A stretch of 64,000 bases of DNA, from contig JAIXPC010000002.1 in the NCBI GenBank assembly GCA_027486415.1, forward strand, positions 310,001 through 374,000, read 5' to 3'. The position numbers and the translations under genes were made by a program. Under the pieces are notes generated by a model, which was not told the DNA's origin, ran no database searches, and saw only the letters and a program-made list of their open reading frames with translations. The stretch comes from Sphingomonadales bacterium (GTDB lineage: Bacteria; Pseudomonadota; Alphaproteobacteria; Sphingomonadales; Sphingomonadaceae). Below, in pieces: positions 51,834 through 62,339 of the stretch (position 1 is its first letter; each line of letters opens with the position of its first letter).

Positions 51834-54181
51834 CGGCGCTGGCCATATTCGTCGATCAGCACCTCGCGCCGCCCAACATGGTCGGGGCGGCTCACGAAAC
51901 CGTCCTGCTCCATGCGCTCGATCAGGCGCGCAGCGTTGTTGTAGCCGATCCGCAAATGGCGCTGCAGGAAACTGGTGCTGGCCTTCTGGGCCTTGGCGAC
52001 AACGTCGATCGCCTTGGCATAGACATCGGCCTCGTCATCGCCGCTGCGGCCACCGGTCAGCCCGGCGCTGGTCAGATCGAGCTGGCCATCCAGATCGGCC
52101 GGCTCCTCGGTGACCGCATCCAGATAATCCGGCGCACCCTGCGCGCGCCAGAAATCGGCCACGGCCTCCACCTCGCCATCCGAAACGAACGGCCCGTGCA
52201 CGCGCACCAGCTTGCCGCCCGCCATCCACAGCATATCGCCCTTGCCCAGCAGCTGTTCCGCGCCCGGTTCGCCCAGGATGGTGCGGCTGTCGATCTTGCT
52301 GGTCACCTGGAAACTGATGCGGGTGGGCAGGTTCGCCTTGATCACGCCGGTGATCACGTCCACCGACGGTCGCTGCGTTGCCATGATGAGGTGGATGCCC
52401 GCCGCGCGCGCCTTTTGCGCCAGCCGCTGGATCAGGAATTCCACTTCCTTGCCGGCCGTCATCATCAGGTCGGCCAGTTCGTCGACGACCACCACGATCA
52501 GCGGCATCGCCTCGAAATCCAGCACTTCCTCTTCGATGATCGGCATTTCGGTTTCCGGGTCCCACCCGGTCTGCACCCGCCGCACGAAGGGTTTGCCCGC
52601 CGCCTGCGCTTCCTTCACCTTCTGGTTGAAGCTGGCCAGGCTGCGGACGTTCAGCTCGCTCATCTTGCGATAGCGGTCTTCCATCTGCTCCACCGCCCAC
52701 TTCAGGGCGCGGATCGCCTTGGGCGGATCGACGACAACGGGGGCCAGCAGGTGCGGGATCCCATCATACATCTTCAGTTCGAGCATCTTGGGATCGATCA
52801 TGATCAACCGGCACTGCGCGGGCGTCATCTTGTAGAGCAGCGACAGGATCATGGCGTTGAGGCCGACCGATTTGCCCGAACCGGTGGTGCCGGCGATCAG
52901 CAGGTGCGGCATCGGGGCGAGATCGGCCACCACCGGCGCGCCAGCGATGTCCTTGCCCAGCACCAGCGGCAGCGTGACGGAACGGCTGTCGAAATCGGCA
53001 CTGCCCAGCAGTTCCGAAAGCGACACCGTCTCGCGCACCTGGTTGGGCAGTTCGATGCCGATGACGTTCTTGCCAGGCACAACCGCCACGCGCGCCGAAA
53101 GCGCGCTCATCGACCGCGCGATATCGTCGGCCAGCCCGATCACCCGGCTCGCCTTGATGCCCGGTGCCGGTTCCAGTTCATACATGGTGACAACCGGGCC
53201 GGGTCGCACCTCGCCGATGCGGCCACGCACGCCGAAATCCTCCAGCACGCCTTCCAGCAACCGGGCATTCTGCTCCAGGGCACCGGCATCGATGCGCGCC
53301 CGCGGTTGGGATGGCGGCGGGGCGAGCAAATCCAGCCCCGGCAACACGGCCGCATCGCCCAGGTCGAGCGATTTCTGCTTGTCGCGCACGGCGCGATCGC
53401 TGCGGCCGGGCCGTTCCGGACGCTCCACCACCACCACCGGGCCGGGTTCGGGCGCGGCCGGCGCTTCGGCCGCGGCAGGGCGCGGACGGGCCGGTTTGGG
53501 CAAAGGCAGGCTGCCGGGTTCCGCCTCTTCGGTGTCAGGCGTCAGCAGGTCGTTCGCGGCGGCAAAGGCATCGGTGACGGCATCGCGGCTGATGGCGCTG
53601 CCCCACGCCAAAAGGGCAAGGCCAATGGGCGCAAGCAGGATCGCCAGCACCAGCCCCATCGGCACGTCGGCCAGTTCCGGAATGGCTTCCGCGCTGGCGG
53701 CGATGCCGGAAAGCGTCTGGCCCAACAAGCCGCCCGGCCCCGCCGGTGCGCCCAGATCTGCCATGCCGGATCCACCTGCCGCCAGCGACAGCACCGCAGC
53801 ACCCGCCAGGCTGCCGCCCGCCATGCGCGCCACCGGGACGGGTTCGGCGCGGGCGACGCGCCAGCCGGCCAGCATCAGCGCCGGCACCAGCATCAGCATC
53901 GGCCAGCCCGCCAGTTGCAGCAGGAGATCGGCCACATGCGCGCCGATATCGCCCATGGCATTGCCGGCCACCCGCGCCGTGGCGGTATTGAACGAAGGAT
54001 CGGCGGGAGAATAGCTCACAAGCGCCAGCGCCAGCGCCAGGCCGACAAAGGCCAGCGCGCCGCCGGCTGCCAGCCGCGCTGCCTGACGCACAACGACAGC
54101 CAGTGTCGCGCGCGCCCGCGCCAGCCACGCCGGCGTGCCGGGCGCTGTGCGTTTGGGCGCCTGTGCTGCCCGTGTGGCCAT
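51830..54181 (-). CDS. ftsK: DNA translocase FtsK
   Basis: Septal DNA pump that resolves chromosome dimers. 783 aa: four N-terminal membrane helices, a Pro/Glu-rich linker, and the motor with Walker A GTTGSGKSVGLN at about residue 430 and Walker B-like LIVVVVDELADL. The C-terminal gamma winged helix (RRHLRIGYNNAARLIERMEQDG as LQRHLRIGYNNAARL) completes it. The linker is short for the family. Confidence 0.96.
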   Translation of the reverse strand: MATRAAQAPKRTAPGTPAWLARARATLAVVVRQAARLAAGGALAFVGLALALALVSYSPADPSFNTATARVAGNAMGDIGAHVADLLLQLAGWPMLMLVPALMLAGWRVARAEPVPVARMAGGSLAGAAVLSLAAGGSGMADLGAPAGPGGLLGQTLSGIAASAEAIPELADVPMGLVLAILLAPIGLALLAWGSAISRDAVTDAFAAANDLLTPDTEEAEPGSLPLPKPARPRPAAAEAPAAPEPGPVVVVERPERPGRSDRAVRDKQKSLDLGDAAVLPGLDLLAPPPSQPRARIDAGALEQNARLLEGVLEDFGVRGRIGEVRPGPVVTMYELEPAPGIKASRVIGLADDIARSMSALSARVAVVPGKNVIGIELPNQVRETVSLSELLGSADFDSRSVTLPLVLGKDIAGAPVVADLAPMPHLLIAGTTGSGKSVGLNAMILSLLYKMTPAQCRLIMIDPKMLELKMYDGIPHLLAPVVVDPPKAIRALKWAVEQMEDRYRKMSELNVRSLASFNQKVKEAQAAGKPFVRRVQTGWDPETEMPIIEEEVLDFEAMPLIVVVVDELADLMMTAGKEVEFLIQRLAQKARAAGIHLIMATQRPSVDVITGVIKANLPTRISFQVTSKIDSRTILGEPGAEQLLGKGDMLWMAGGKLVRVHGPFVSDGEVEAVADFWRAQGAPDYLDAVTEEPADLDGQLDLTSAGLTGGRSGDDEADVYAKAIDVVAKAQKASTSFLQRHLRIGYNNAARLIERMEQDGFVSRPDHVGRREVLIDEYGQRR

Positions 54182-54389
54182 GGCCGTGACTGCCTTTCAA
54201 ACCTGCGAAAAAACCCGCGCCGCCCCTCAGCGCTGTTCACCCTTTGGACGCGGCGAAACGCGGGCGCAAGGATGAATCACCCCCCAAGGGCGGTCAAGGA
54301 AAACCACAGCCCCGGCCAGATCGGGACAGGCCCATGGAGACATCATGTCCCGCTTGGGGAAATCGCCCGACTGGTCTAACGGGGTGGCC

Positions 54390-55613
54390 ATGACAACGCA
54401 CGCTGACGTGATCATCATCGGTGGCGGCCTGGTGGGCGCCACGCTGGCGCTGGCCCTTGCCCGCCACGAAGTGACGAGCATCGTCGTCGACGCGCAGGAT
54501 CTGGATACCACCACCCTGCCGGCCTTCGATGGGCGCGCCAGCGCCATTGCCAGTGCGTCGGGCCGCATGCTGCGCGCCCTTGGTCTGGGCGACATCCTTG
54601 ATACCCACGGCTGCCCGATCCGGGAAATCCGCGTTACCGATGCCGCCCACCCGCAGTTCCTGCACTTCGACGCCGGGGAGGAGAACGACCCGCTCGGCAC
54701 CATGGTCGAAAATCGTTGGCTGCGCGTTGGCCTGCTGAACGCCGTGCGCGACTGCCCGGAAGTGACGCTGCTGGCCCCGGTCACGGTTGCCGGCATCGTC
54801 CGCGACGATCATGCCGCCACGCTCACGCTTGCCGATGGCCGCGTCTTCACCGCGCCGCTGGTCATCGCCTGTGATGGCCGCCGCTCTGCCACGCGCGATG
54901 CCGCGGGCATCCCGATGGCGGCCTGGCAATATGATCATGCCGCGCTGATCACCATGGTGGCGCACACCGTCCCGCACGAGAATATCGCCTGCGAGCTGTT
55001 CTACCCGTCGGGCCCGCTTGCCCTGCTGCCGATGACCGACACCGAAGATGGCCGCCCGCGCACCGCCATCGTCTGGACGGTGGATCGCACCCACATGGAG
55101 GCGGCGAAGAAGCTCGGGCCCAAACAGCTTGCTGCCGAAATCGCCGCCCGCGTTGACGGCACCATGGGCGATATCGAGGTGATCGCCAGGCAGGCCGTGT
55201 GGCCGCTCGGTTACCATCACGCCGCGCGCTATACCGACAATCGCCTGCTGCTGCTGGGTGACGCAGCCCACGGCATCCACCCCATCGCCGGCCAGGGCCT
55301 CAACATGGGCCTGCGCGACGTGGCGGCGGCAGCCGAAGTGCTCACCAACGCCGCCCGCTCCGGCCTCGACCTGGGCAGCCCCGACGTGCTCGCGCAGATC
55401 TCGGCCTGGCGCCGGTTCGACAACAGCCTCGTCTGCGCCGTCACCGATGGCCTCAACCGCCTGTTCGCCATCCCCGGCCGCACGCCCAGCCTGGTCCGCC
55501 GGTTCGGCCTGTCCACGGTGGAGCGCCTGCCGCCGCTGAAGCGCTTTTTCATGAACCAGGCCCGCGGTGAAACCGGCAAGCTGCCGGCGCTGCTGAAGGG
55601 CGAACTGGTCTAA
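54390..55613 (+). CDS. UbiH/Coq6-type FAD-dependent hydroxylase
   Basis: 407 aa class A flavin monooxygenase. N-terminal IIIGGGLVGATLALALAR, mid motif ACDGRRSATRDAAG, and FAD/ribityl motif LLLGDAAHGIHPIAGQGLNMGLRD. It likely hydroxylates the ubiquinone ring in the inner membrane; which position is not clear. Divergent from ftsK, 208 bp with no gene; start is the ATG giving MTTHADVIIIGG. Confidence 0.92.
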   Translation: MTTHADVIIIGGGLVGATLALALARHEVTSIVVDAQDLDTTTLPAFDGRASAIASASGRMLRALGLGDILDTHGCPIREIRVTDAAHPQFLHFDAGEENDPLGTMVENRWLRVGLLNAVRDCPEVTLLAPVTVAGIVRDDHAATLTLADGRVFTAPLVIACDGRRSATRDAAGIPMAAWQYDHAALITMVAHTVPHENIACELFYPSGPLALLPMTDTEDGRPRTAIVWTVDRTHMEAAKKLGPKQLAAEIAARVDGTMGDIEVIARQAVWPLGYHHAARYTDNRLLLLGDAAHGIHPIAGQGLNMGLRDVAAAAEVLTNAARSGLDLGSPDVLAQISAWRRFDNSLVCAVTDGLNRLFAIPGRTPSLVRRFGLSTVERLPPLKRFFMNQARGETGKLPALLKGELV

Positions 55614-55660
55614 CAGTTTGCAGCGTTGCACCGTTGGGGGCGTCCCGACACGCTGCCGCC

Positions 55661-57442
55661 ATGATCGACCGCGACGCTCTCCTCGAAAAATACCGGCTTG
55701 AGCGGGACAAGCGCCTGCGCCCCGACGGCAACGCCCAATATGTGCGGGCAGCCACACACTTCCCGCAGATGCTGGGCGACCCCTACACGCCGCGCAAGGA
55801 GCGCGCGCCGGTCACCGATCATGTGCGCTTTGCCATGGTTGGCGGTGGCTTTGCCGGCCTGTGCACCGGCGCGCGGCTGGCCCAGGCCGGCATCAGCGAT
55901 TTTCGCATCATCGAAGCCGGCGGCGACGTCGGCGGCACCTGGTACTGGAACCGCTACCCCGGCGCGCAGTGCGATACCGCATCCATCATCTACATGCCGT
56001 TGCTGGAAGAAACCGGGCATATCCCGACCGAGAAATATGCCCACGCGCCGGAAATCCAGATCCAGGCGAAAAAGATCGCCACCACCTTCAACCTGTATGA
56101 CAAGGCGCTGTTCCACACCGAGGTGACGGCCTGCACCTGGGACGAGGACAAGCAGGTCTGGACCATCGAGACCGACCGGGGCGACAGGTTCACCGCCGAT
56201 TTCGTCGGCATCGGCACCGGGCCGCTCAATGTGCCGAAATTGCCCGGCATCCCCGGCATCGAACGCTTCAAGGGCCACCAGTTCCACACCAGCCGCTGGG
56301 ATTATGGCTACACCGGCGGATCGGCCGAAGGTGCGCCGATGGAAAAGCTCGGCAACAAGCGCGTCGCCATCATCGGCACCGGCGCCACCGCCGTGCAGTG
56401 CGTGCCGCATCTCGCCCGCGATGCCGGGCAGCTGTTCGTCGTCCAGCGCACGCCGTCGAGCGTGGACGTGCGCGCCAATGAACCCATTGATCCCGAGTGG
56501 TTCAAATCCATCGCCACGCCGGGCTGGCAGACGCGCTGGCTGGAGAATTTCGCCGGCAATGTCGGCATGGGCGGCGCATCGGAAGACTGGGTGAAGGACG
56601 GCTGGACCGACCTGTCCCGCCGCATCCGCAGCCGGGTGATGAGCCTGCCGCCATCGGAATGGACCCCGGACAACATGATGCGTGCCTGGGAAATGGCCGA
56701 TCATGAAAAGATGGACGAGATCCGCACCCGCGCCGTCACCGTGGTCAAGGATCGCAAGACCGGGGAGGCGCTGCAGGCCTGGTATCGCCAGCTGTGCAAG
56801 CGCCCCTGCTTCCACGACGCCTATCTCGATGCCTTCAACCGGCCGACGGTGACGCTGGTCGATACCGACGGCAAGGGCGTGGAACGCATCGACGAGACCG
56901 GCCTGTGGGTGAACGGCCAGCATTACGAGGTCGATTGCATCATCCATTCGACCGGCTTTGAAGTCGGCACGCCCACCGAACAGCGCGCCGGCTTTGATCC
57001 GGTGGGGAAGGGCGGCCAGAAATTGTCAGAGGCGTGGAGCGAGGGCATGCGGACCCTGCACGGGCTGAACACTGCCGGCTTCCCCAACCTGTTCCTCGTT
57101 CAGTTCGCGCAGGCCGCAAACTTCATCGTCAACGTGCCGCACAACTGGATGGAAACCGGAACCACCATCGCCGCCATCGTGCGCCACATGATCGATTCCG
57201 GTGTGAAGACCGTGGAGCCCGATCCGGCGGCGCAGGCAGCATGGGTGCAGCTGCTGCTCTCCGGCCCCGGCATGATGATCAACAGCCCGGACTGCACGCC
57301 CGGTTACTACAACAATGAAGGCCAGCCGGCGGACGAGCGGGCGAAATATGCCGTGGGCTATCCGGCCGGGCCGAACGCCTTCTTCAATTACATGAAGGGC
57401 TGGCGAACGGACGGCGCGTTCAAGGGGCTGACGTTCACCTAG
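55661..57442 (+). CDS. Baeyer-Villiger flavin monooxygenase
   Basis: 593 aa. The BVMO fingerprint FxGxxxHxxxW(D) occurs as [12 protein letters not shown]. Two Rossmann motifs ([16 protein letters not shown] at about residue 60 and [16 protein letters not shown] at about 245) bind FAD and NADPH. The N-terminal extension before the FAD fold is 55 aa. Substrate unknown; such enzymes oxidise ketones to esters. Stop overlaps that of the Trm112 gene. Confidence 0.92.
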   Translation: MIDRDALLEKYRLERDKRLRPDGNAQYVRAATHFPQMLGDPYTPRKERAPVTDHVRFAMVGGGFAGLCTGARLAQAGISDFRIIEAGGDVGGTWYWNRYPGAQCDTASIIYMPLLEETGHIPTEKYAHAPEIQIQAKKIATTFNLYDKALFHTEVTACTWDEDKQVWTIETDRGDRFTADFVGIGTGPLNVPKLPGIPGIERFKGHQFHTSRWDYGYTGGSAEGAPMEKLGNKRVAIIGTGATAVQCVPHLARDAGQLFVVQRTPSSVDVRANEPIDPEWFKSIATPGWQTRWLENFAGNVGMGGASEDWVKDGWTDLSRRIRSRVMSLPPSEWTPDNMMRAWEMADHEKMDEIRTRAVTVVKDRKTGEALQAWYRQLCKRPCFHDAYLDAFNRPTVTLVDTDGKGVERIDETGLWVNGQHYEVDCIIHSTGFEVGTPTEQRAGFDPVGKGGQKLSEAWSEGMRTLHGLNTAGFPNLFLVQFAQAANFIVNVPHNWMETGTTIAAIVRHMIDSGVKTVEPDPAAQAAWVQLLLSGPGMMINSPDCTPGYYNNEGQPADERAKYAVGYPAGPNAFFNYMKGWRTDGAFKGLTFT

Positions 57443-57630
57443 GCCGTGGGTGGCAGAAATTCGCGCGCGGCATCCGCCAGCAGGATCGGCACGCCGTCGC
57501 GGATCGGGTAGGCGATGCCGGCGGTGTCGTTGACCAGCTCCTGGGCCTCGCGGTCATAACGCAGCGGCTGGCGTGTCTGCGGGCAGACGAGGATCGCCAG
57601 CAGGCGCGGATCAAGGGCGGAGCCGGCCAT
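57439..57630 (-). CDS. Trm112 family protein
   Basis: 63 aa zinc-ribbon-like protein: [33 protein letters not shown]. Only one Cys of the usual cluster remains, which is common in alphaproteobacteria. Trm112 activates methyltransferases in eukaryotes; in bacteria unclear. Follows the LON gene, sharing one base. Confidence 0.9.
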   Translation of the reverse strand: MAGSALDPRLLAILVCPQTRQPLRYDREAQELVNDTAGIAYPIRDGVPILLADAAREFLPPTA

Positions 57631-58289
57631 TATTGCAAGCTCCCGCTCGCCGGGCCGGGGCCGGCGGCAAAGCTCATCAAGGCGGCCAGTGTCTGCGCGC
57701 GTTCGGCGAGGTTGGGCGCTTCCAGCAGCGCCTGTTTCTCGGCCGGATCAAACGGCAACGCGCCGGCCAGCGCCGTCACCAGCCCTTCATCGTCAGCCGA
57801 TTGCACCGCCTCCCAGTCGGCGGCGAGCCCACGTGCATCAAGATAGGGGCGCAGCGCGTCCTCAAGGCTGGCTCTCGTGGCGGGATCAAGCGCGTCGCTG
57901 TCGTCACGGTCGTCGGCAAACCCGTGATAATCGGTCATCACCTGGCGATAGAGCGTGCCGCGCTCCAGTTCGGCGCCAACGTGGAACCGGCTGACCCCCA
58001 CCAGCGCGATCAGGATGCGGCCATCGTCCGTCTCGCGATAGTCGCTGATGCGACCGAGGCAACCGACGCGATAGAGCGGCGGCGGATCACCGGCGCCCTT
58101 GGGCTGGATCATGCCGATGATGCGGTGGGCAGCGCCGGTGGCTGCCATCGCATCCCTCACCATGGCGAGGTAGCGCGGCTCGAAGATGTTCAGCGGCAGC
58201 ACCCCGCGCGGAAACAGCACCGCGCCGGTGAGCGGAAACACCGGCACGGTGGCCGGCAGCGGCAGGCCGGTGTCGTCGTCGTCACTCAT
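57630..58289 (-). CDS. LON N-terminal (substrate-binding) domain protein
   Basis: 219 aa containing only the LON substrate-binding domain ([35 protein letters not shown]) and no protease domain. Function unknown; it may be a chaperone-like peptide binder. ATGA overlap with the thioredoxin/TPR gene. Confidence 0.93.
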   Translation of the reverse strand: MSDDDDTGLPLPATVPVFPLTGAVLFPRGVLPLNIFEPRYLAMVRDAMAATGAAHRIIGMIQPKGAGDPPPLYRVGCLGRISDYRETDDGRILIALVGVSRFHVGAELERGTLYRQVMTDYHGFADDRDDSDALDPATRASLEDALRPYLDARGLAADWEAVQSADDEGLVTALAGALPFDPAEKQALLEAPNLAERAQTLAALMSFAAGPGPASGSLQ

Positions 58290-59221
58290 GCGAACCACAC
58301 CGCACGCAGGGCGGCGCGGGTCTTGACGCTCCACGGATCGGCCAGACCGGCGGCTTCGAACATGGTCAGCAGCTTCTGCCGCGCCGCATCCTCGTTCCAG
58401 CCGCGATCGGCCTTGATGATGGCGAGCAGATGCTCCGCCGCTGCATCGCGGTCACCGCGCGCCGCCAGTGCCCCGGCCAGCTCGAATCGCGCCGCGTGGT
58501 CGTCGGGCGCAGCATCGACCCTGGCCTGCAACGGGGCCAGCTCGTCATCGGCCGGCGCCTCGGCCGCCAACGCCAGCGCGGCCCGGGCGCGCACCACCAG
58601 CTCGTCCTTCGAATCGCCCGGCACCATGTTCAGCGCGGCCTGCGCCGCTTCGGCCTTGCCGCCAGCCAGCAACGCCAGCGCATAACGGGCCACCAGATCA
58701 TGACGTTCGGGCAGCTCCTGCACCAATGCGGCCAGCATGGCGGCAGCATCATCATGCGCGCCGGCAGCCGTTGCCTCATCCGCGGCAGCAATCAGCGCCG
58801 AAATCTGCTCTTCCAGCGCCGCTTCGTCCTCGCTCGCCGGCACGGCGGCCAGCAGCCGGTCGACAAACTGGGTCAGCTCCCGCTCGCCCAGCGCACCCTG
58901 GAACCCATCGACCGGACGGCCATCCAGAAAGGCATAGACGGTGGGAATCGACTGGATACGGAACTGCGCGGCCAGCGCCTGATTCTTGTCGACGTCGATC
59001 TTGACCAGCTTCACCTTGGGCGCGCGGGCGGCGACGACCTTTTCGATGAGCGGACCCAAGGTCTTGCACGGGCCGCACCATTCGGCCCAGAAATCGACCA
59101 GCACCAGCGCGGTCTTTGAAGCCTCGATCACATCACGGCGAAACGCCTCGATGCTGGCCTTCTCGGCGGCGGGGTTGGGAAGTGTGGCCAAGGCAGGTGC
59201 TCCAATCTTTGTGCCCGTCAT
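58286..59221 (-). CDS. Thioredoxin-TPR fusion chaperone (CnoX/YbbN-like)
   Basis: 311 aa: thioredoxin fold with active site WCGPC (C49-C52), followed by tetratricopeptide-like repeats from about residue 140 (DDAAAMLAALVQELPERHDLVARYALALL). CnoX relatives protect proteins from oxidation and hand them to GroEL. First gene of the operon with LON-domain and Trm112 genes, suggesting proteostasis. Confidence 0.92.
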   Translation of the reverse strand: MTGTKIGAPALATLPNPAAEKASIEAFRRDVIEASKTALVLVDFWAEWCGPCKTLGPLIEKVVAARAPKVKLVKIDVDKNQALAAQFRIQSIPTVYAFLDGRPVDGFQGALGERELTQFVDRLLAAVPASEDEAALEEQISALIAAADEATAAGAHDDAAAMLAALVQELPERHDLVARYALALLAGGKAEAAQAALNMVPGDSKDELVVRARAALALAAEAPADDELAPLQARVDAAPDDHAARFELAGALAARGDRDAAAEHLLAIIKADRGWNEDAARQKLLTMFEAAGLADPWSVKTRAALRAVWFA

Positions 59222-59335
59222 ATGGGGGGCAGGGGGGCGATTTGCCAAGACGGCGCATGGGCGCACATGACTGGAAAAAAGCACTTGCCCTCCGGCGGCA
59301 AGGCCGCTAATTGCCCGGCTCCCGGCGACGGGTGA

Positions 59336-59410
59336 GCGGGTGTAGCTCAGGGGTAGAGCGCAACCTTGCCAAGGTTGAAGTCGAGAGTTCGAATCTCTTC
59401 ACCCGCTCCA
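59336..59410 (+). tRNA. tRNA-Gly (anticodon GCC)
   Basis: 75 nt with encoded CCA. Acceptor GCGGGTG/CACCCGC, anticodon stem CAACC/GGTTG with loop TTGCCAA (anticodon GCC), TPsiC GAGAG-TTCGAAT-CTCTT with one G-T pair. A terminator follows after 73 bp. Confidence 0.96.
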
Positions 59411-59483
59411 GTCGCCGGTCGGCCAGTCCACCATGCCACACGTTGGGTCCGGACTTGGCCAAGACCGACCAAGCGAGGAAAAC

Positions 59484-59508
59484 AGGCGGCTTTTCAGCCG
59501 CCTTTTTT
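59484..59508 (+). terminator. Rho-independent terminator after tRNA-Gly
   Basis: AGGCGGC-TTTTCA-GCCGCCT hairpin followed directly by TTTTT. Confidence 0.92.
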
Positions 59509-59606
59509 GTGTCGTTCAGCCCCTGATCAAGTCCGGGGCAGGCCATCCGGCTTTGCTGCGGCGGGCACTCTTGGAACAACACGAGATTCGCCCCGTTCCT
59601 CCTGCC

Positions 59607-59906
59607 ATGACCCTCGTCCAGATCGTCGGCACCGCGGGCGCGCTCGCCTCCGTCCTCAGTTTCACGCCGCAGGCGTGGCGCATCATTCGCAGCCGGTCGA
59701 CCGATGGCCTGTCGCGGCTCATGTACCTGCTCACCGTGTTCGGCTTCAGCTGCTGGACGACCTTCGGCATCCTGAAGGGCGAATGGGCACTGATCATCCC
59801 CAACGCCATCTGCCTGGTATTTGCCGCCTTCATCCTGCTGATGATCTCGCTGCCCGACCGCAAGACGGCAGCGGTGGCCGAAGCGCTTGATCCGACGACG
59901 GACTAG
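59607..59906 (+). CDS. SemiSWEET-type sugar transporter
   Basis: 99 aa with three membrane helices and the PQ-loop in SFTPQAWRIIRSRSTDGLS at about residues 19-37. SemiSWEETs form homodimers that move sugars passively. The gene stands alone after tRNA-Gly and converges with the DUF1989 gene with a 4-base stop overlap. Confidence 0.9.
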   Translation: MTLVQIVGTAGALASVLSFTPQAWRIIRSRSTDGLSRLMYLLTVFGFSCWTTFGILKGEWALIIPNAICLVFAAFILLMISLPDRKTAAVAEALDPTTD

Positions 59907-60523
59907 GCGCTGGCGTGCACCCGCCAGTCGATCGGCTTGAAGCTGTGATTGTTCGATTGCAGCGCCGAACAGGCGGTCAGGCCGATGATCAGGTCCATGC
60001 GGGCGCGAAACACGATGCTGTCCCCGGCGCGCGACTTTGGCGGCAGCACGGCCAGCGCGCCGCTGTCGCCATCCACCGCCACGTTCATGAAGCAGTTGAA
60101 GGCCACAGGGATGCGATCTGGCCCGATACCGAACGGCGCCAGCGCTTCGGCCAAGTTGCCGAAACAGCCGCGATGCGGATCGGTGTCGCCATAGATGATG
60201 CGGAACGTGTCGGCAGAACAGGGCGTCAGCAGGAAATCGTGGCGCCCCACGCTGTCGGCAACGATGTCGAGCATCACCCGGCTGCGATTCGACCACAGCC
60301 GGTTGCCGGTTGTCAGGAAAATGCGGCTTTCATAATCCAGCGTCCGCCCCGACGAGATCACCTCGTCGGCATCGGCGGCGGCAAAGGCCACCAGGTCGGC
60401 CACCTGTTCGCCGCGCGGATCGATGACAACCAGATACTGCCCGGCCGCCATGGCAAAGGCCGTGCCACTGCGCGGCGGGATCTGGCCGCATCCCACGATC
60501 ACCGATGAAACGGGCATACCCAA
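59903..60523 (-). CDS. DUF1989 (urea carboxylase-associated) family protein
   Basis: 206 aa. The motifs GEQVADLVAF, SRIFLTTGNRLWSNRSRVM, HDFLLTPCSADTF and NCFMNVAVDGDG-type core belong to DUF1989, best known as UAAP proteins next to urea carboxylase. No urea gene is here. The first ATG overlaps the GntA-like gene; a second ATG (MPVSS) at 60517 is also possible. Last gene of the GT-glf-gntA operon. Confidence 0.88.
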   Translation of the reverse strand: MGMPVSSVIVGCGQIPPRSGTAFAMAAGQYLVVIDPRGEQVADLVAFAAADADEVISSGRTLDYESRIFLTTGNRLWSNRSRVMLDIVADSVGRHDFLLTPCSADTFRIIYGDTDPHRGCFGNLAEALAPFGIGPDRIPVAFNCFMNVAVDGDSGALAVLPPKSRAGDSIVFRARMDLIIGLTACSALQSNNHSFKPIDWRVHASA

Positions 60524-61218
60524 TCCGCCTCGACCCTGCGGCCGCTGTAGGCCTTGGCTTCGGAAATCTCGCCGTGCCGGCCCAACATCGGGTTGGCAGA
60601 GCCCGACCAGGCCAGATCGCGCGCCAGGATGGTGCTTCGCATGGTTTCGAACCGCCCCTCGGCACGCAGCTGCCGGAACTGGGCGTGCAGGTTGAACACG
60701 ATGGCGGGATTGCGGAAGCGGCGTGACCGGCGGCTGGCACCGGGATGCAGGCCGATGGCAAAGAACGCCTCGCCGCCGAAACTCAGCCCGAAATTCGGAT
60801 CGGCCGGATCGCTCGACACGCGCGGATCATGGTCAAATCCCAGCCAGCGGTCGCGCGTGGTGAAGGATTGCAGCCGGGCCCACAGGGCGGTTTCGAACTG
60901 GCGTTCCGTCAGCGGCGACCCGCGGTCGAAGATCACAACGAAACTGGCGAACAGTCGGGGCCGCGCCCGCCAGCGCCGGGCAAAGGCCACCAGCTGGCGG
61001 GTGATCGCGGCATCATCCCAGGACGAAGTGATGGGCCCGCACAGCAGGGTTTCGATGCCGCCACGCGCCAGCGCCGCCTTGGCACCCACACAGGGATAGC
61101 CATGCTGCGCCACGAAGGCGTGCAGCGTCTGCACCGGTGGCGGGACCAATATGCGGGGCCCCGCTGGTCGACGCCGCTCATGCCGCAGCGTCGCCAGTAC
61201 GGGAGATGGTCTGGTCAC
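60499..61218 (-). CDS. GntA-like (YqcI/YcgG) heme-dependent N-hydroxylase
   Basis: 239 aa from a GTG that overlaps the glf stop (GTGA). The family blocks are clear: YPCVGAKAALARG, ERQFETALWARLQSF, DPNFGLSFGGEAFFAIGLHP, NPAIVFNLHAQF, GSANPMLGRHGEISEAKAYSGR, DWVCPFH. GntA hydroxylates a guanidino compound in guanitoxin synthesis; most family members are uncharacterised. Here it is paired with DUF1989. Confidence 0.87.
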   Translation of the reverse strand: MTRPSPVLATLRHERRRPAGPRILVPPPVQTLHAFVAQHGYPCVGAKAALARGGIETLLCGPITSSWDDAAITRQLVAFARRWRARPRLFASFVVIFDRGSPLTERQFETALWARLQSFTTRDRWLGFDHDPRVSSDPADPNFGLSFGGEAFFAIGLHPGASRRSRRFRNPAIVFNLHAQFRQLRAEGRFETMRSTILARDLAWSGSANPMLGRHGEISEAKAYSGRRVEADWVCPFHR

Positions 61219-62339
61219 GCGGCGATCTGGGACGTTCGTGGCACAGCGGCGTCCAGCCGCTGGAATGTCGCCAGCGCCTGCCCGACCACCTGGTCCATGT
61301 TGTAATAGCGATAGGTGGCCAGCCGCCCGACGAACCACGTGTCAGCCTCCGCCCGCGCCAGCGCCTCATATTGCTTGAACAGCGCCTCGTTCTCGGGCCG
61401 CGGGATCGGGTAATAGGGGTCGCCTTCCGCGGTGGGATACTCATAGGTCAGCATCGTGCATGGGTGCTGCTGGCCAGTGATGTGCTTGATCTCGGTGATC
61501 CGCGTGTAATCCTGATCCTGCGGATAGTTCACCGTGCCGACCGGCTGATACTGCGGCTGGTTCAGCGTTTCGTGCCGGAACTGCAGCGAGCGATAGGGCA
61601 GGGGCCCGTGAACGTGATCGAAATAGGCATCAATCGGCCCGGTATAGACCATCCGCGGCGGCCGTTCGCTGGCGGGCAGTTTCAACCCGTCGGTGCCCAG
61701 CATCACGGTGATGTTGGGGTGATCCAGCATCCGCCGGAACATGGCGGTATAACCCTGCGCCGGCATCGCCTGGAAACTGTCGGTGAAATAGCGATCATCG
61801 TCGTTGGTGCGCGTCGGGATGCGCGCCGTGACCGACCGGTTCAGCTCCGACGGATCGAGGCCCCATTGCTTGCGCGTGTAGCCGCGGAAGAATTTCTCGT
61901 AGAGTTCGCGGCCGATGGCGGCGACGACGACATCTTCTGACGTGACGATGGTTTCCACCGTCTCGGCCTTCGACGCCAGGAAGGCGGCAACGCCGGCCTC
62001 GTCGAGGTTGAGGCCATAGAGCGTGTTGATGGTCGTGCGGTTGATCGGGATCGGCACCAGCATCCCATCCACCGATGCCAGCACGCGATGTTCATACGGC
62101 CGCCATTCGGTGAACTGCGACAGGTAAGTGACGATGGCATCGCTGTTGGTGTGAAAGATGTGCGGGCCATATTGGTGGTAAAGGATGCCGTCGGCGCTGT
62201 GCAGATCGTGCGCGTTTCCGGCGATATGGTCACGCTTGTCGACCACCAGCACCTTTTCGCCGCGCACCCGGGCCAGCCGTTCGGCCATGACGGCGCCGGC
62301 AAAGCCGGCACCCACAACGATCCAGTCATGCATCGGCAT
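61215..62339 (-). CDS. glf: UDP-galactopyranose mutase
   Basis: 374 aa flavoenzyme making UDP-galactofuranose. N-terminal VVGAGFAGAVMAERLA, GGN loop HIAGNAHD, YGPHIFHTN, and LYEKFFRGYTRKQWGLDP. UDP-Galf feeds surface glycans. ATG at 62339 is 14 bases inside the preceding glycosyltransferase gene; the glf stop overlaps the gntA-like GTG. Confidence 0.95.
   Translation of the reverse strand: MPMHDWIVVGAGFAGAVMAERLARVRGEKVLVVDKRDHIAGNAHDLHSADGILYHQYGPHIFHTNSDAIVTYLSQFTEWRPYEHRVLASVDGMLVPIPINRTTINTLYGLNLDEAGVAAFLASKAETVETIVTSEDVVVAAIGRELYEKFFRGYTRKQWGLDPSELNRSVTARIPTRTNDDDRYFTDSFQAMPAQGYTAMFRRMLDHPNITVMLGTDGLKLPASERPPRMVYTGPIDAYFDHVHGPLPYRSLQFRHETLNQPQYQPVGTVNYPQDQDYTRITEIKHITGQQHPCTMLTYEYPTAEGDPYYPIPRPENEALFKQYEALARAEADTWFVGRLATYRYYNMDQVVGQALATFQRLDAAVPRTSQIAA

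Noticed and set aside
51404-54379. Very long open frame opposite ftsK
   Set aside because: Antisense shadow: ftsK is complete on the other strand and this frame crosses the end of the permease gene with no recognisable domain.
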